From Periconia sp. R9002 (lineage: Eukaryota; Ascomycota; Dothideomycetes; Pleosporales; Periconiaceae): DNA of 64,000 nucleotides. The position numbers and the translations under genes are program-made. A model generated the notes under the pieces. That model saw only the letters and a list, made by a program, of their open reading frames with translations, was not told the origin of the DNA and searched no databases. Each line of letters opens with the position of its first letter. Position 1 is the stretch's first letter. The stretch lies in NCBI GenBank assembly GCA_023627715.1, contig JAMAHW010000016.1, positions 558,001 to 622,000 on the forward strand. The letters run 5' to 3'. Below are positions 10,717 through 21,155 of this stretch, piece after piece.

Positions 10717-13590
10717 ATGCCTTTCATTAGAGACAGCTTAACGCTCAGTGCCACATTATGTATGCCATCTTGTTTAAGGATTGATGAGTTTATGTGCTAA
10801 ATTTCTTCGTGTAGTTTTCTTGCTTGTGGCCCATGGCGACGGCGCTTTCACACCCTCACTGAAGACCTTTTATGACTTTATTTCAGACACAAGAAATGGC
10901 ACTGTCAATGCTCAAGGCTCGATGCTGGCTCCTCCACTCCACGTGGAAAAGTGGGTAGCATTGGGCGACTCGTATGTTGAGCTCCAGGTACACGTTCATT
11001 TGTTATCGAGACACCACATGGCGTGGCGTACTGAGATACTGATGATGTACTGTAACGACCCTAGTTTCTTTTGACTAACTTTGTACCCGCCATATAGGTA
11101 TGCAGCCGGTCCGGGAGCTGGTATGACCGTACAAGACGACGTGCCCGATTGCATGCGCGGCGCGGAGGCGTATCCCTGGAAATTGCAGGAAGACCAGGGT
11201 TTGCCTGGCCCAAACGATTTCTTTGATGGCACAAGACCAGAGTTCACCTTCAAAGCTTGTACTGGGGATAAAACAGGGGATATTCTGAACCGAAGCGATC
11301 CAAACTACCAACTGGCACCGATAAGCGGTTTTACAACTGCCGTGACGCTTTCGATTGGTGGAAACGATGTCGGGTTTGCTAAGATCCTCAGAGCTTGTGT
11401 GTATCTCGAGTTTGGTGGGCCTACTTGTGATGAAGCTATTGCAGAAGCGAGGAACAGGATGTATGGGACAGAATTTGCGGAGAGGTACTTTAAAGTCCTG
11501 CAAGAAATCTTCGACCGGATAGAATGGAAACGCCGTTTCAGCCGGAGCACGGCAATCTTTCAAACAGGATACGCACAATTCTTCGACGTCTACACTACGC
11601 AATGCAATGAGGTGGGATTTTTGTACTGGGGTCTTGGTATCCGCATGAAACAAGAGCTACGTGCTAAGCTGAACCGGCTCACCCATGAGCTGAATTTCGT
11701 TCTACAGTACTGGATTGACCTATTCAACACCAGAAATACAAATGTGGGTAACCGATGGCAACTAGACACCACACCAGTTCACTTTGTCAATATAGACCCT
11801 TTCTACTCTGGAAGTCGATTCTGTCGAGAAGGGGTCACGGAGCCGGACTTCGGAAACACAAAAAGCTTTTTCTTCCACTTGCTAGCTGCCCAACAAGCCG
11901 AAGTGCAGCAGGGCAACGCCGAAAATTACACCAGAGCAGAGGTGGAAGACATGGTGAAGAAGTATTACGATACAGAATTTGTGACAGCCCAGATGCCCGT
12001 GGATGTTATCAAAGCTTTCCATCCCACGCCCCCCGCTTTCTCAACTACCAGCTCGCACGTTGCGTCTAAATTTCAGTACCAAGCTGCAGCGCGGCAATTT
12101 GCATTTTCAGGGGGTCAATTCGATCTCATGGTGGTCGGGGACTACGTTGCCTATGCTTCGCAAGATCCGAACTCTGATATCTATCAAGGATTCATCCCCC
12201 ATTTAAAAGCAATTTTTGGGAGCTCAAATTTCTATGCCACGCCTTTTATACCAGGACGTAGGATCAGTCCCGACTTCATTGGATCCCGTCAAAATTTGGA
12301 CTACAACGGTGAACCCCACGATTGCTGGCAGACAGCTACGCTTGAACGCTTGGGCGATGAACTCAAAGCCTCGGCTGTACTGGGGAAGCAAGGCAAGGTA
12401 GTCATACTCATGGCCGGGACCATCGATATTTTGTACAACATAGATCTGGACTCAGCCGACAAGAGAGTGATGCGCGTTCTCGACATAATTTTAGATCAAG
12501 ATAGAGAGGCGGCTATCATGTTGATGCAGATTCCGCTCGTTGGTGGTGCTGAAGATGCAACCGGGACCAAGTGGTACGACTTGCAGAGACGCATCGTCCA
12601 ATACAACGCAATGCTTGCGGAGCTTGCCAATGAATACTTGACAAGAGATTGGGGGAAAGTGTGGCTCGTCCATGCCGCTGCAACGCCACTCGAGCATCAC
12701 GATGGAGATCTCATATTGCCAAGCGCAGATGGTTATCGCCGCATCGCGCATGATTTGGCCGAGGCATTGGTATACACAAGGGCGTATGAGTGGTTTGAAT
12801 CTCGGGAGACCAGCTCGGGAAAGCGAGACCTTTCTTTGCCATCCGGAAAAATCAAGAGGGCAGTGAAAGGCGGTATCCTAGAATGCGCTGACCGTGATTT
12901 CTACGAAGTGGCCCAACCCAGGAAAAAAGATATCCGCAAAGCTTTCTTGCAGGGCCTCGAACGTGATGAATATATCGAGAAAATTGGCTGCAACAGGACT
13001 GAACTTTGCAAGATAAGCGAAGACGGTGTGGTAAGATTTTTTTCTTGAAGAACTCATGCAAATATAGAGGACTGACTGTAGTTATTTATCAGCATGGCGA
13101 TCCTTTGCAACCATCAATGCTGAGTTTGAATGCCACTATATGTCAACGTCAAGGTGGAGAACCCGGCAAGCCAAACCAACTCAATACTCAAATCAGGATG
13201 CCTTCTCCTGATTACGATCTCGCCAAGTCAAAGTGTGGCGGAATCATCACGGTGTGTTGCTTACCCTTTCCTCAAAAGACTCGTTGGTTGTTTCGGAAAA
13301 TTGACAGGAATAGGACATTATCGAGTACTGCGTCACGGAGCACAATGCTATAGGTGGTTCTTGGAGGCATGACAATCCAAACGAAGCCCCTGGGAAAGAT
13401 ATCATGATCATTATGCAGGGCACGGTACGTTGCCAGTGTAATTGTTGACTACATTTATCTTCGTCCCTGACATACGCTGCAGGTCCGCAACGAGAGTGTG
13501 ACAAATCTGCGTGAATACGAAGCAGACTTTTTCGACCACGGCGATATTTTGAAATTGCTTCGGGATAACGTAGCGCTGAGCAGACCATGA
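10717..13590 (+). CDS. Secreted tandem SGNH-hydrolase-like protein with extra C-terminal domain
   Basis: Predicted extracellular esterase or lipase-like protein of 836 residues. Six exons: 10717-10759, 10815-10971, 11098-13030, 13093-13251, 13314-13424 and 13483-13590. The N-terminus reads as a signal peptide (basic residue, then LTLSATLFFLLVAHGDGAF). Domain 1 has the SGNH block I GDSYAAG at about residue 66, assembled across the second intron, and block III SIGGNDVGF at about 152. Domain 2 (about 400-625) repeats the fold pattern but is degraded: GDY replaces GDS at VVGDYVAY, AGTIDIL stands in for GxND, and DGYRRIA replaces the DxxH catalytic end. A Cys-containing tail of ~200 residues follows, family unknown. 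All junctions restore one frame; the stop is at 13588-13590. The second domain is probably non-catalytic. Confidence 0.78.
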
Positions 13591-14536
13591 GTCTACGCGG
13601 TAAATGACTATGACCTAAACGCGGGTTCTTGACATTGATTTAGATTTTGCACGTTATTTATCACTCCTTTCGGTGAATTGCCTGCTTGTTTCTGTTTGAA
13701 TTTTTGCTCTTCTTGTATGGATTGTTCTAGCCCCCGTACAAAGGACGTCTTGATATTCTGTCATATGAGTACTGGACGTTTTTTTTACCAACCCTCCTTT
13801 TTTCTTTTTTCGTTATTAGATTTTTATCATCACCTTTTTAAAGCATTCTTTTAAACTAGGTCTAGGCAGCCTAGGTAGTACATGTGTGATTACAAGAGTC
13901 TACTGAATATATGCGAGCAGTCATTACAGAGTGTAAATAGTACAGTAACACATAGCTAAACTTGATCATTCATAAATTGCCAATATATACTGATATCTGT
14001 AAAGAGTGAAGGCATTTGCAATAGAGCGTGATTCCAGCAGTATCGTGAAGGCATGCAAATCGGCTCTCATGCCAGCCTCTGTGTACCTTTTGGCGAAGCC
14101 TGATTTCAGCAGTGTTCTCCGACCGAATTTTGATTCGCGTTTTTTTGCTCTCATATCTGCGTGTGGTGTATCCTGAATGGTTGACAGATGAAGGGCTTGA
14201 GACCTAACCCCAGGCTTCCACAATGTGACAGACAGTAATTTAGAAACGTTAGCTGTGATGATCGTCATCAAACATTCTTACTGTGCAAGAGATCTTTAGA
14301 TGATGTAATACACATTTCAATGCCTTTACGCGCTTTGTTCCGAAACTAGAAGAGTACGCATCAATTCATAGGTACGCTACTCTAGTCAAAAAAACTGTCA
14401 TTATCATTTCTGCATTTAAAATGATAAAGCGTACGAAGGAGATTACACACGATGCCAATCACCCTCGAACTCTTTCTCAGAATCGCCCCCGCCTTCTCCC
14501 GTGTTGACTGTAGCGCTGTCGTGGAACTTTAAGATA
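13591..14536. other. Intergenic region after the SGNH gene
   Basis: T-rich 3' flank (13780-13860 has long T runs), then ordinary A/T-rich sequence. A 101-codon open frame on the minus strand at 13966-14271 has no recognisable features. No confident gene. Confidence 0.45.
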
Positions 14537-14815
14537 TTATTCATTCCCACATTCATCATTTTCTTCCATGTTGGCAGTGGCGGGACCGAAATACTTCGAG
14601 GTGTCGTCATCGTCACCGCTTTTGTTTTATCATTTCCCGCGAGTCTAGTCTAGGCTTTTTTTGTGGATATGGTCGCCAGATCCATTAAGTTCCTTCACCC
14701 TGCTGAGATTGGCGAGGGCTTGATTTTGCTGCAGAAAGCTTCCTCTTATTTCACCGTTCGACAGTAGTTGGTCTAAAGGGGTGCATTATGAAGGATTGGT
14801 TTATGTAAGATGAGA
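14537..14815 (-). pseudogene. Decayed coding frame with several stops
   Basis: On the minus strand one frame from about 14815 to 14537 reads like real protein (LDQLLSNGEIRGSFLQQNQA, then SGDDDDTSKYFGPATANMEE) but holds stop codons at 14647-14645, a TGA TAA pair soon after, and two TAA codons before the first segment. Each stop could arise from a single C-to-T change (CAG to TAG, CGA to TGA, CAA to TAA), mostly in CpA context, as expected of repeat-induced point mutation. No GT donor lies where an intron would need to begin. The 5' part would lie across the gap of Ns at 14857. I do not recognise the family. An exon set of a live gene is possible but less likely. Confidence 0.4.
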
Positions 14816-14856
14816 ATACATTTATATAGGACTTATCTCAAACTAATCTTCTGGGG

Positions 14857-14866
14857 NNNNNNNNNN
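14857..14866. other. Assembly gap
   Basis: Ten Ns, followed by a run of 20 T (14867-14886) and, after an A/T stretch, 23 C (14933-14955). The homopolymers look like low-quality contig ends rather than biology; real gap length is unknown. Confidence 0.95.
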
Positions 14867-15500
14867 TTTTTTTTTTTTTTTTTTTTATTTTTAATTAAAT
14901 TTTTTTTTCTATTTATAAAAATAAATATAACACCCCCCCCCCCCCCCCCCCCCCCAAATACCTCACAGGGAAGGATAAGGATATGACTTCTCTGCTTTAA
15001 AAACATCGATAGGCTAATGATAGGGCTGAATGACTGGGTGTTCTTGCAGCTATTTCCAGCCCGAACTCCTACCAGCTTCTGTGGTACGCTTTCAATCATT
15101 TTGCTAGAGTAACTAAAAGCCTAAAAGTAGTAGAGGTTTTTGGGGCAGAAACAGTGCGATACACAGCTACAACTACTATGGTCAAGCATTACTAAACGTC
15201 ACAGTCAAAGGGGAGTGAGGAGCCAGTATATTTATTCTACAGTATGGTAGAGAATTACCAATATCTCTGTCTATTGACCTACTGAACTCTAACAAGCGTC
15301 CCAACACGCGACTCGTTGCGACTTTTGTATCTACAACGTCGGGTTATCTCGGACTTCAATTTAGGAGACTTACTACTTACTTTGGTATTTACGGATAACA
15401 AAGATCACAGTGCAAGGTTTTTAGTTACATATGGAGTGTACAGTGTACACGCCGTAGGCGCTAGGTTCGTAGGGTAGTCCTGATCATGTGCAGATCTAGT

Positions 15501-15822
15501 CGATACAAATCGGGAAGACTGATAAGTTCTACGAATCAGATGTCTGGGACTTCCGTCCGCTACGAAAGACTTGTAGATATTGTCTACCATATGTCTAGCA
15601 TATGGCTATCATGTGTCTATCATATGCCCCTTCGGTGTGTAGTGGGCGGGTGAGACGTTTCTTCGGCGCGATGTGGTGCATCTACACAGGGTTGACACGC
15701 CGGGTCGTTACCTATCGGGATTCGAGAGGACTAAGAAGTTCTACAAATTAGAGATTCTGCCCCTCTGTCCGTTGAATCCCATTCGTAAATAACGCCTAGT
15801 ACATTACCGACCCGGCGTGTCA
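15501..15822. repeat. Relic with inverted and direct repeats (possible mobile-element remnant)
   Basis: A perfect 15-base inverted repeat, TGACACGCCGGGTCG at 15693-15707 and its complement at 15808-15822, is about 100 bases apart and continues imperfectly on both sides. A roughly 60-base direct repeat with mismatches pairs 15501-15560 with 15706-15773; both copies share TCGGGA, AAGTTCTAC and TCCGT. Next to it, 15590-15627 has repeated CATATG/TCTA units. No transposase frame is visible. A miniature inverted-repeat element or nested relic fits best. Confidence 0.4.
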
Positions 15823-16138
15823 CCCCTCTGTATCAACCAACTGCCCAATCAACATCAAAGGAGAGAAGGACATAGATGATGCTAGTTACGTCATAGATGC
15901 CGTGAAGACAGTGGCGAAAAATACACATCTGCAGCTCAAGGTTGTCTAGATCCAGGTATACCTGGTTGCTCAGTCGCAGAAATCACGCAGACCTGCTCGG
16001 GACTCCTCTACATAAAGCCCTCGAGCTCTGCTTGTTCTGCTTTAAAAAAACATTCTCCGTTATCTCAAAGTCCACAATCACACAACTTCTTTGGAAAGAA
16101 CCTTCATCAATCCACGTCGAGGTCTACGATTCGCAATC

Positions 16139-16354
16139 ATGGCAAACTGCGGCTGCGAAAACACCAAATCCTGTGCTTGTGGCACGGAGTGTACCTGCAA
16201 CAACTGCCCCGTGGTATGTCGCTTGTTTTTTTTAGCCCCTTTGCTTCAATTCAAATTGCACGTCGAAATCATTGCATTTGCTCACGCATGATGTACCTGG
16301 TACTTGATCGATGAATTCGCATTCTAACATCAGTCGGTTTAGCACACCAAGTAA
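16139..16354 (+). CDS. Copper metallothionein (Neurospora type)
   Basis: Small cytosolic Cys-rich protein that binds Cu(I) and protects against copper excess. Two exons, 16139-16213 and 16343-16354, give 28 residues. The seven cysteines have the spacing CxC-x5-CxC-x3-CxC-x2-C (CGCENTKSCACGTECTCNNC), identical to the Neurospora crassa copper metallothionein. The intron donor is GTATGT and the chosen acceptor TTTAG gives the ending PVHTK; an alternative CAG twelve bases earlier on the sequence (16333) would end PVSV instead, without changing the cysteines. The ATG is 48 bases downstream of another in-frame ATG (16091), but the short form matches the family. The neighbour on the other strand is a copper transporter, supporting a role in copper homeostasis. 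Confidence 0.85.
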
Positions 16355-16787
16355 ATCAGAGCAATCTCTCGCCATGCATGGGATGCTTACTGACGAATAT
16401 GGTACGCCTACACAAACTACTCACCCAGGAGATGCCGCAGGAATTTGTTTTCTGTTCAGGTCACGAAGCATATATCCATAGGGGATGAGGTTGGAGGTTT
16501 AAGGGTGACGGGCGGAGCGAAGTAATACAGTTACCAATGCAATCAATGGATATCATGTCGGTCGCTAAAATTTTATCCAACTTGTATGCCCGATGTGAGA
16601 TATCAAAAAAAACAAAGACAAGAATACCGCTCATATTCAAGCATTAAATTTGCATCGTCTCATCATTGCATCTCCGTACATTATTCCTCAGAAGCTGTCG
16701 AAACTAACTCTTGAGCCATTGCTAAAGAACGAGAATGTGCTCTTGAACTTCCCCAAACTATCAAATTCTGTACGTACGTTTCGCTTT

Positions 16788-17586
16788 TCATCCGCAACAC
16801 ACGGTAACCTCTTCTTCATTGCGATCACTAGCCTCAGACTTAACCGTGAACCGTTCCCAGCTGAAGACGAAGTAACCTAAGAACGCGCCAATGAATATAC
16901 AGATTATGATGTACCCATTGTAGTACATGGCGAGCAACATGATGAAGTAAGCGACGGCAAATTGGAGCATGTGGAGCAGCGCCCGAATTGCCTGCTGTAA
17001 GATACTCGGGCGAAAAGATGGGAGCGAAGTGCGGGAAACAACAGAATGAGTCGCATGAGATAAGTCTGCAGGCTTGCCTGAATTATTGGACGAGTGGGAC
17101 GAAGACGGCGATGTACTGGCTGAGGCCAGACAGCGAGTGTGTTGTGCGAGTATGAAGCGATCGTATTCTTTGCTCATCCTCCGCAGGCCTTCGAGGGAAA
17201 GGACGAGAAAGATCACACCGATGCAGGACCCTGCGAACATTCCTTTGGATGTGATATGCCATGAATTTGCAAGAAAACCTAGTGTTCAATGTAAGCTATT
17301 AATCCACTGGTAAGTTCAGCCTGGTGGTGATGCTTCAGTTGAACTTATATCCTGATAGGGTGGTGAGGTTTACATGAATCAATTGTGTTCCAATTCCACA
17401 GCATCTATTGCAAAAAGTCAGCTATACAAGCTCGCAGGTTAATTCTTACAGATTCCTTACACTGATCTTGCAGCTACTACCTCCATGCCCACTGCCTTGA
17501 CCCATACCGCCCATGCTCATTCCCGCTGTACTTGTGCTTGCTGGCATTGATACCGAAGAGGGTGTACCCATATCTTGGTGGTTCAT
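16788..17586 (-). CDS. Ctr-family copper transporter
   Basis: High-affinity Cu(I) uptake channel of the plasma membrane or vacuole; works as a trimer. Three exons, 17586-17461, 17404-17374 and 17278-16788, give 215 residues. The N-terminal ectodomain is Met-rich (GMSMGGMGQ) with HGG and SCKIS. TM1 follows the conserved SWHITSKGMFAGSCIGVIFL. A ~60-residue Ser-rich cytosolic loop precedes TM2, which holds the essential MxxxM as MLLAMYYN, and TM3 has the packing motif GAFLG. The C-terminal tail ends VTVCCG, a cysteine motif typical of Ctr metal-handling tails. Exon 2 is only 31 bases. It faces the metallothionein gene, with about 430 bases between stop codons. Confidence 0.92.
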
Positions 17587-20217
17587 TATGAAAGAAGACA
17601 AGCACGATTTTCTTTTCCGACTCAGTCGTAACAATTGAGATGGTAGGCCAAAACAGCGACGAGTACAACCGCAGCGGGAGGAATTTATCAAGTGAATGGT
17701 GGTTTTTGGATGAATCGGATGCATTCTTTTATCAATATGCAGAGAACACGGTTGATGCAAGATGCGCGAGAATGAGCAGGTTTAGATAGTGAGCGAAGGA
17801 TTTGTGTGGCCTGATACAGACTGATTGGAAGCTAGGCGCGTGAGTGAAGTGAAGGATATCTGATGTACATGCAGGTAGGTGGGTGTACTTTAGTCATAAG
17901 TTCAACCACCATGAAAATGTATGTAAGTAACAGCCAGTTGAAACGCGTGTCTTGTTTCTGCCACTTTTTATCGTAGTTTACAGCAATTTTGCTGCTTCAC
18001 CTTCCGTGAGGAATGTTTAGTCTCGTGCTGGTCGTTTGCGACGGATGACACTGCTCTATCTCTTCGTCTTTTGCTTTAGCACTACATGTTTCTGTTTTGA
18101 GGTGTGACAATGTTCTGATAGGAGCGGGTTTGCGCAGATTATTGAGCACCGGCAGCTTGGCGAGTGTTTGTTCTGTCAGTCGATCATGACCATGCTAGCA
18201 CAATCAGGGGATGCACTGCGTTTGAGCTTTGATAAGTTGGGATGTATTTTTGAGCAAATAGTCTACTTTGGAATCGTTTTAGGTTCATGTGGATTGGTGT
18301 AGGTATTGATCAATTGATGTTTACTGAAACAACGCGCGACAAATTAACGCTTCCGCTTATAGGCAGGCGGGCAGGTACTCGATATAATGAGCGCACATTT
18401 CGCCCTGTCACATCATTGCATACAATGTGGTAGACGTGCTCAAGTGCCGGTATATATGCGTGTGCTGATCTGAAGTGGACTGGTTTGCCGACGAATTCTT
18501 GATGAACTCACCGGAGATCCGAGGAAGCGTATGGTGATGAAAAAAAGTCACACAACAAAGGCTACCCTCAAGGTATGCGCACACGCTTTTGCCATTTCTG
18601 CGTTTGTATAGAGTAGATGACAGAACGCGTGCACTATTATTTGTTGTCATCGATGTTCAAGCTGCATCTGGCCGCGGGATTGGGGGCGAAGAACTAGTCT
18701 AATCTGTTCCGAGACAAGCGCGCTCATCAGACTTCACGACATCCGACATCTGTATCCCCCGTTGATCTGAACCCCCTCTTGATACCTACTCGACACTCTC
18801 CTATCAGTTTCTTGTCTCCCCTCCTCGCTTGTTTTAATTTTGCAGATGCAGATGACATACATCTGACTTAATATCATGCCGAGGACTTTCCCCATGTCGT
18901 TCAACTGAACGGACTGTAATGCTCTTAGAGAGTAGCCTCGTTCCAATGTGATCAAAGTGGAAATCAGACGTAAGTAGGCTGCCACAGCAGTGACCTACTC
19001 CCAAAATGCTATAATTATTAGTTTTAGTACTATTTCAACATTGTGTTCCACCGTAGGGTGAGAGAAATCCCTTCGAGACTGCCCAGGGATCACAGAGAAA
19101 GAGATAGCATCTGGAAAGAGAAATTTTCGCACGAGAGACAGACCCCAGTTACGCGGACAAGCAGAGCTTTGAATGAAGTGGTTATTACCGTCAAGTCGTA
19201 AGAGATGCACGTACAGGAGACTGCAAACAATCCCCTTGTGGGTATACGGTACGCTGTGTGCTGATGCATTCTTACGACGAATTCAATACCCCTCACACCA
19301 CGAGCCCGCAAGAATCACTCCAATGACTTTCAAGCCACAGCTCTAGCAGCTAAGGGCAAGCCACGTGAGCGTAGCTGCCTCAAACAACCGCGCGCACACA
19401 CACACAAACAAACAAAAAGGCACACGAAAAACAGACGTGGTGATCACCTCAACTCCCACATCTGTTTTCTACAATATTAAAAATTGAGGGATCTCTATTA
19501 ACAAGTAGTATATATTATGTTTAGCCGTGGATTCTCACAACTTCACTTAGGCGGGATGGCGGATTGGACAGACCGCACCGAAAAAGTCCGTCGGTGCGAG
19601 AGTTCGATTCCGGGTCAATTCACCATGTTCCGAGTGATTGCTGGGCATAATAAATCCAAAAATCTCAACGAAGCGAGCAATCGTGGAGAGGTTCAGTTTA
19701 CCTCTAATAATCGTCAGACTAGTCTGGCGGTTAGAGGATTTCTGTTTTGCAAATTTAAGTAAGCTGGGTTATATATATTTTGCTATTTTATATTTTTGCT
19801 ACTTTAGTATGTGTCAAGTGCGTGTGACAGTATGGTGGTTGCATCACACACAAATATATACATATACACAGGTGGATTTGCTTAGCAGTATAGCTCAGTT
19901 CTTAAAGCTATGGTTTATACCCAGGGTGGCAATACTCTGTGAGGATTAATTCAAATTCCAAAGTTATGATTTGTTTGGCCATGAAGACAAGTTGTTTGCA
20001 ATGCTCTCCGCTCTCAATGCACGCTTAAAAAGACTGGGCGAGGAACCAGCATTGCCAGCAACTAACCGATGGTGTTGATTCCGTGTTCGTTGAGATATAG
20101 TCTACTTGGGTATCTCTACAAATAAGACAAACTTCCTTAACCTGAACGCCATTTAACTGCAAAATTCCCTGAATAAGAACACAGACACGGTGCAATGCAG
20201 ATCAGTGTTATGAAAGA
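17587..20217. other. Long intergenic region with tRNA-like fragments
   Basis: About 2.6 kb without a convincing gene. It contains the promoter of the copper transporter, an open frame on the minus strand at 18734-18985 that I cannot assign, CA repeats near 19395-19415, and two sequences resembling broken tRNA genes (about 19555-19625 and 19885-19962). The part after 19450 is A/T-rich. Confidence 0.45.
18251..18258 (-). promoter_or_regulatory. TTTGCTCA, Mac1-like copper-sensing site upstream of the Ctr gene
   Basis: On the minus strand the octamer TTTGCTCA lies about 665 bases before the Ctr start codon. It equals the yeast Mac1 site core TTTGC(T/G)CA. Another copy lies in the metallothionein intron (16277-16284), but a copy also occurs by chance in coding sequence near 59408, so this is suggestive only. 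Confidence 0.25.
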
Positions 20218-20875
20218 TTAGTTCAAATCCAAATCGAAGTCGTCCAGCTTGTCGCGATATTTCATGATGTTCCGCTTGATCTTGGACGAATCGACCCAGG
20301 TCACAAAATCCTCCATGTTCCGAGTAACCAGATATGCCGTGTCCGTAATCACATCTGTTCCGCAGCGAACGTGCCCTTGTTCAACCATAGCCGTGGCAGC
20401 CGTTATATTGTCTGCCATTCGTAGCTTGGTCATGACGACGGGCAGCCTCCTCCGACAAAATGCGCTGACTGTGACCTTGTGCTCAATGTCGGACAACTTC
20501 CCGCGGCCCCCACCACCGGTACCCAAAACACCCATGTCGAATAGCTTGCCGAGGAGGAGGTCTTCGTGTTTACGGCGGAACGGATCCGAGGGCTCGAGGC
20601 TTGCCAACTTGTGGGCAAGTTGCTTCAGACTGCCAGCGAGGCGATTGTACTTCTGGTAATCTTCACGTCGCTGAACCCCATAGCGTCGCATGACGGCAAC
20701 ATCGCGATGGTCGCCATCTGACCGGTAGGTGCTGAAGTCAACTTTACGCAGGAGTTTCTGCTCACTAGATGGGATGAGTTATGGCCGTGCGATTGTGAAG
20801 TGCATTCATTGTATTGAATGAAATGGAATGGGATGAGATAATTATTACTTACTGGTGTTTCAAGGCTCTTCCCAT
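20218..20875 (-). CDS. IMP3: U3 snoRNP protein Imp3
   Basis: Nucleolar protein of the small-subunit processome that helps pair U3 snoRNA with the pre-rRNA. Two exons, 20875-20853 and 20764-20218, give 189 residues (yeast Imp3 has 183). The 23-base first exon encodes MGRALKH; joined to exon 2 it gives [13 protein letters not shown] and then [19 protein letters not shown], a stretch diagnostic of Imp3. An S4-like RNA-binding region follows ([19 protein letters not shown], then [20 protein letters not shown]). Usual end at DFDLDLN. It shares a 280-base divergent promoter with HIS7. Confidence 0.94.
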
Positions 20876-21155
20876 GTTGGCAACAGCAGTGTGTATTGAG
20901 GATGTGTCGCGGCTCGGTGGTCGTTGGTCGTTGGTGAAATTGTTCCACATGGGTTCTTTTTTTCCCGCCGGCCGCAGACGCGCTAGTCTTGATCAGGTGC
21001 TAGTGCTCTGCCCCTCCCTTTGCCGCGGGGCAAGCTCCTGTATGACACAAGTGCACTTCGAAATGTTTTTCCAGGTTAATTAAGTATGTCAAATTCATGT
21101 ACCTTTTCCTCCCTCCTCTTGCCCAGCACCCTCAATCGATCGATTTGAACTCACC
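20876..21155. promoter_or_regulatory. Bidirectional promoter IMP3/HIS7
   Basis: 280 bases between two outward start codons. It holds a T-rich tract (20955-20961), a G/C-rich stretch (CCCGCCGGCCGCAGACGCG) and a C/T-rich leader before HIS7 (CCTTTTCCTCCCTCCTCTT). No Gcn4-like TGACTC was seen. Confidence 0.5.

Noticed and set aside
13966..14271. 101-codon minus-strand frame as part of the decayed gene
   Set aside because: Different composition and frame, with no splice signals joining it to the relic at 14537-14815.
18734..18985. Open frame on the minus strand resembling a protein end
   Set aside because: No family motif, no convincing upstream exon and no start context.
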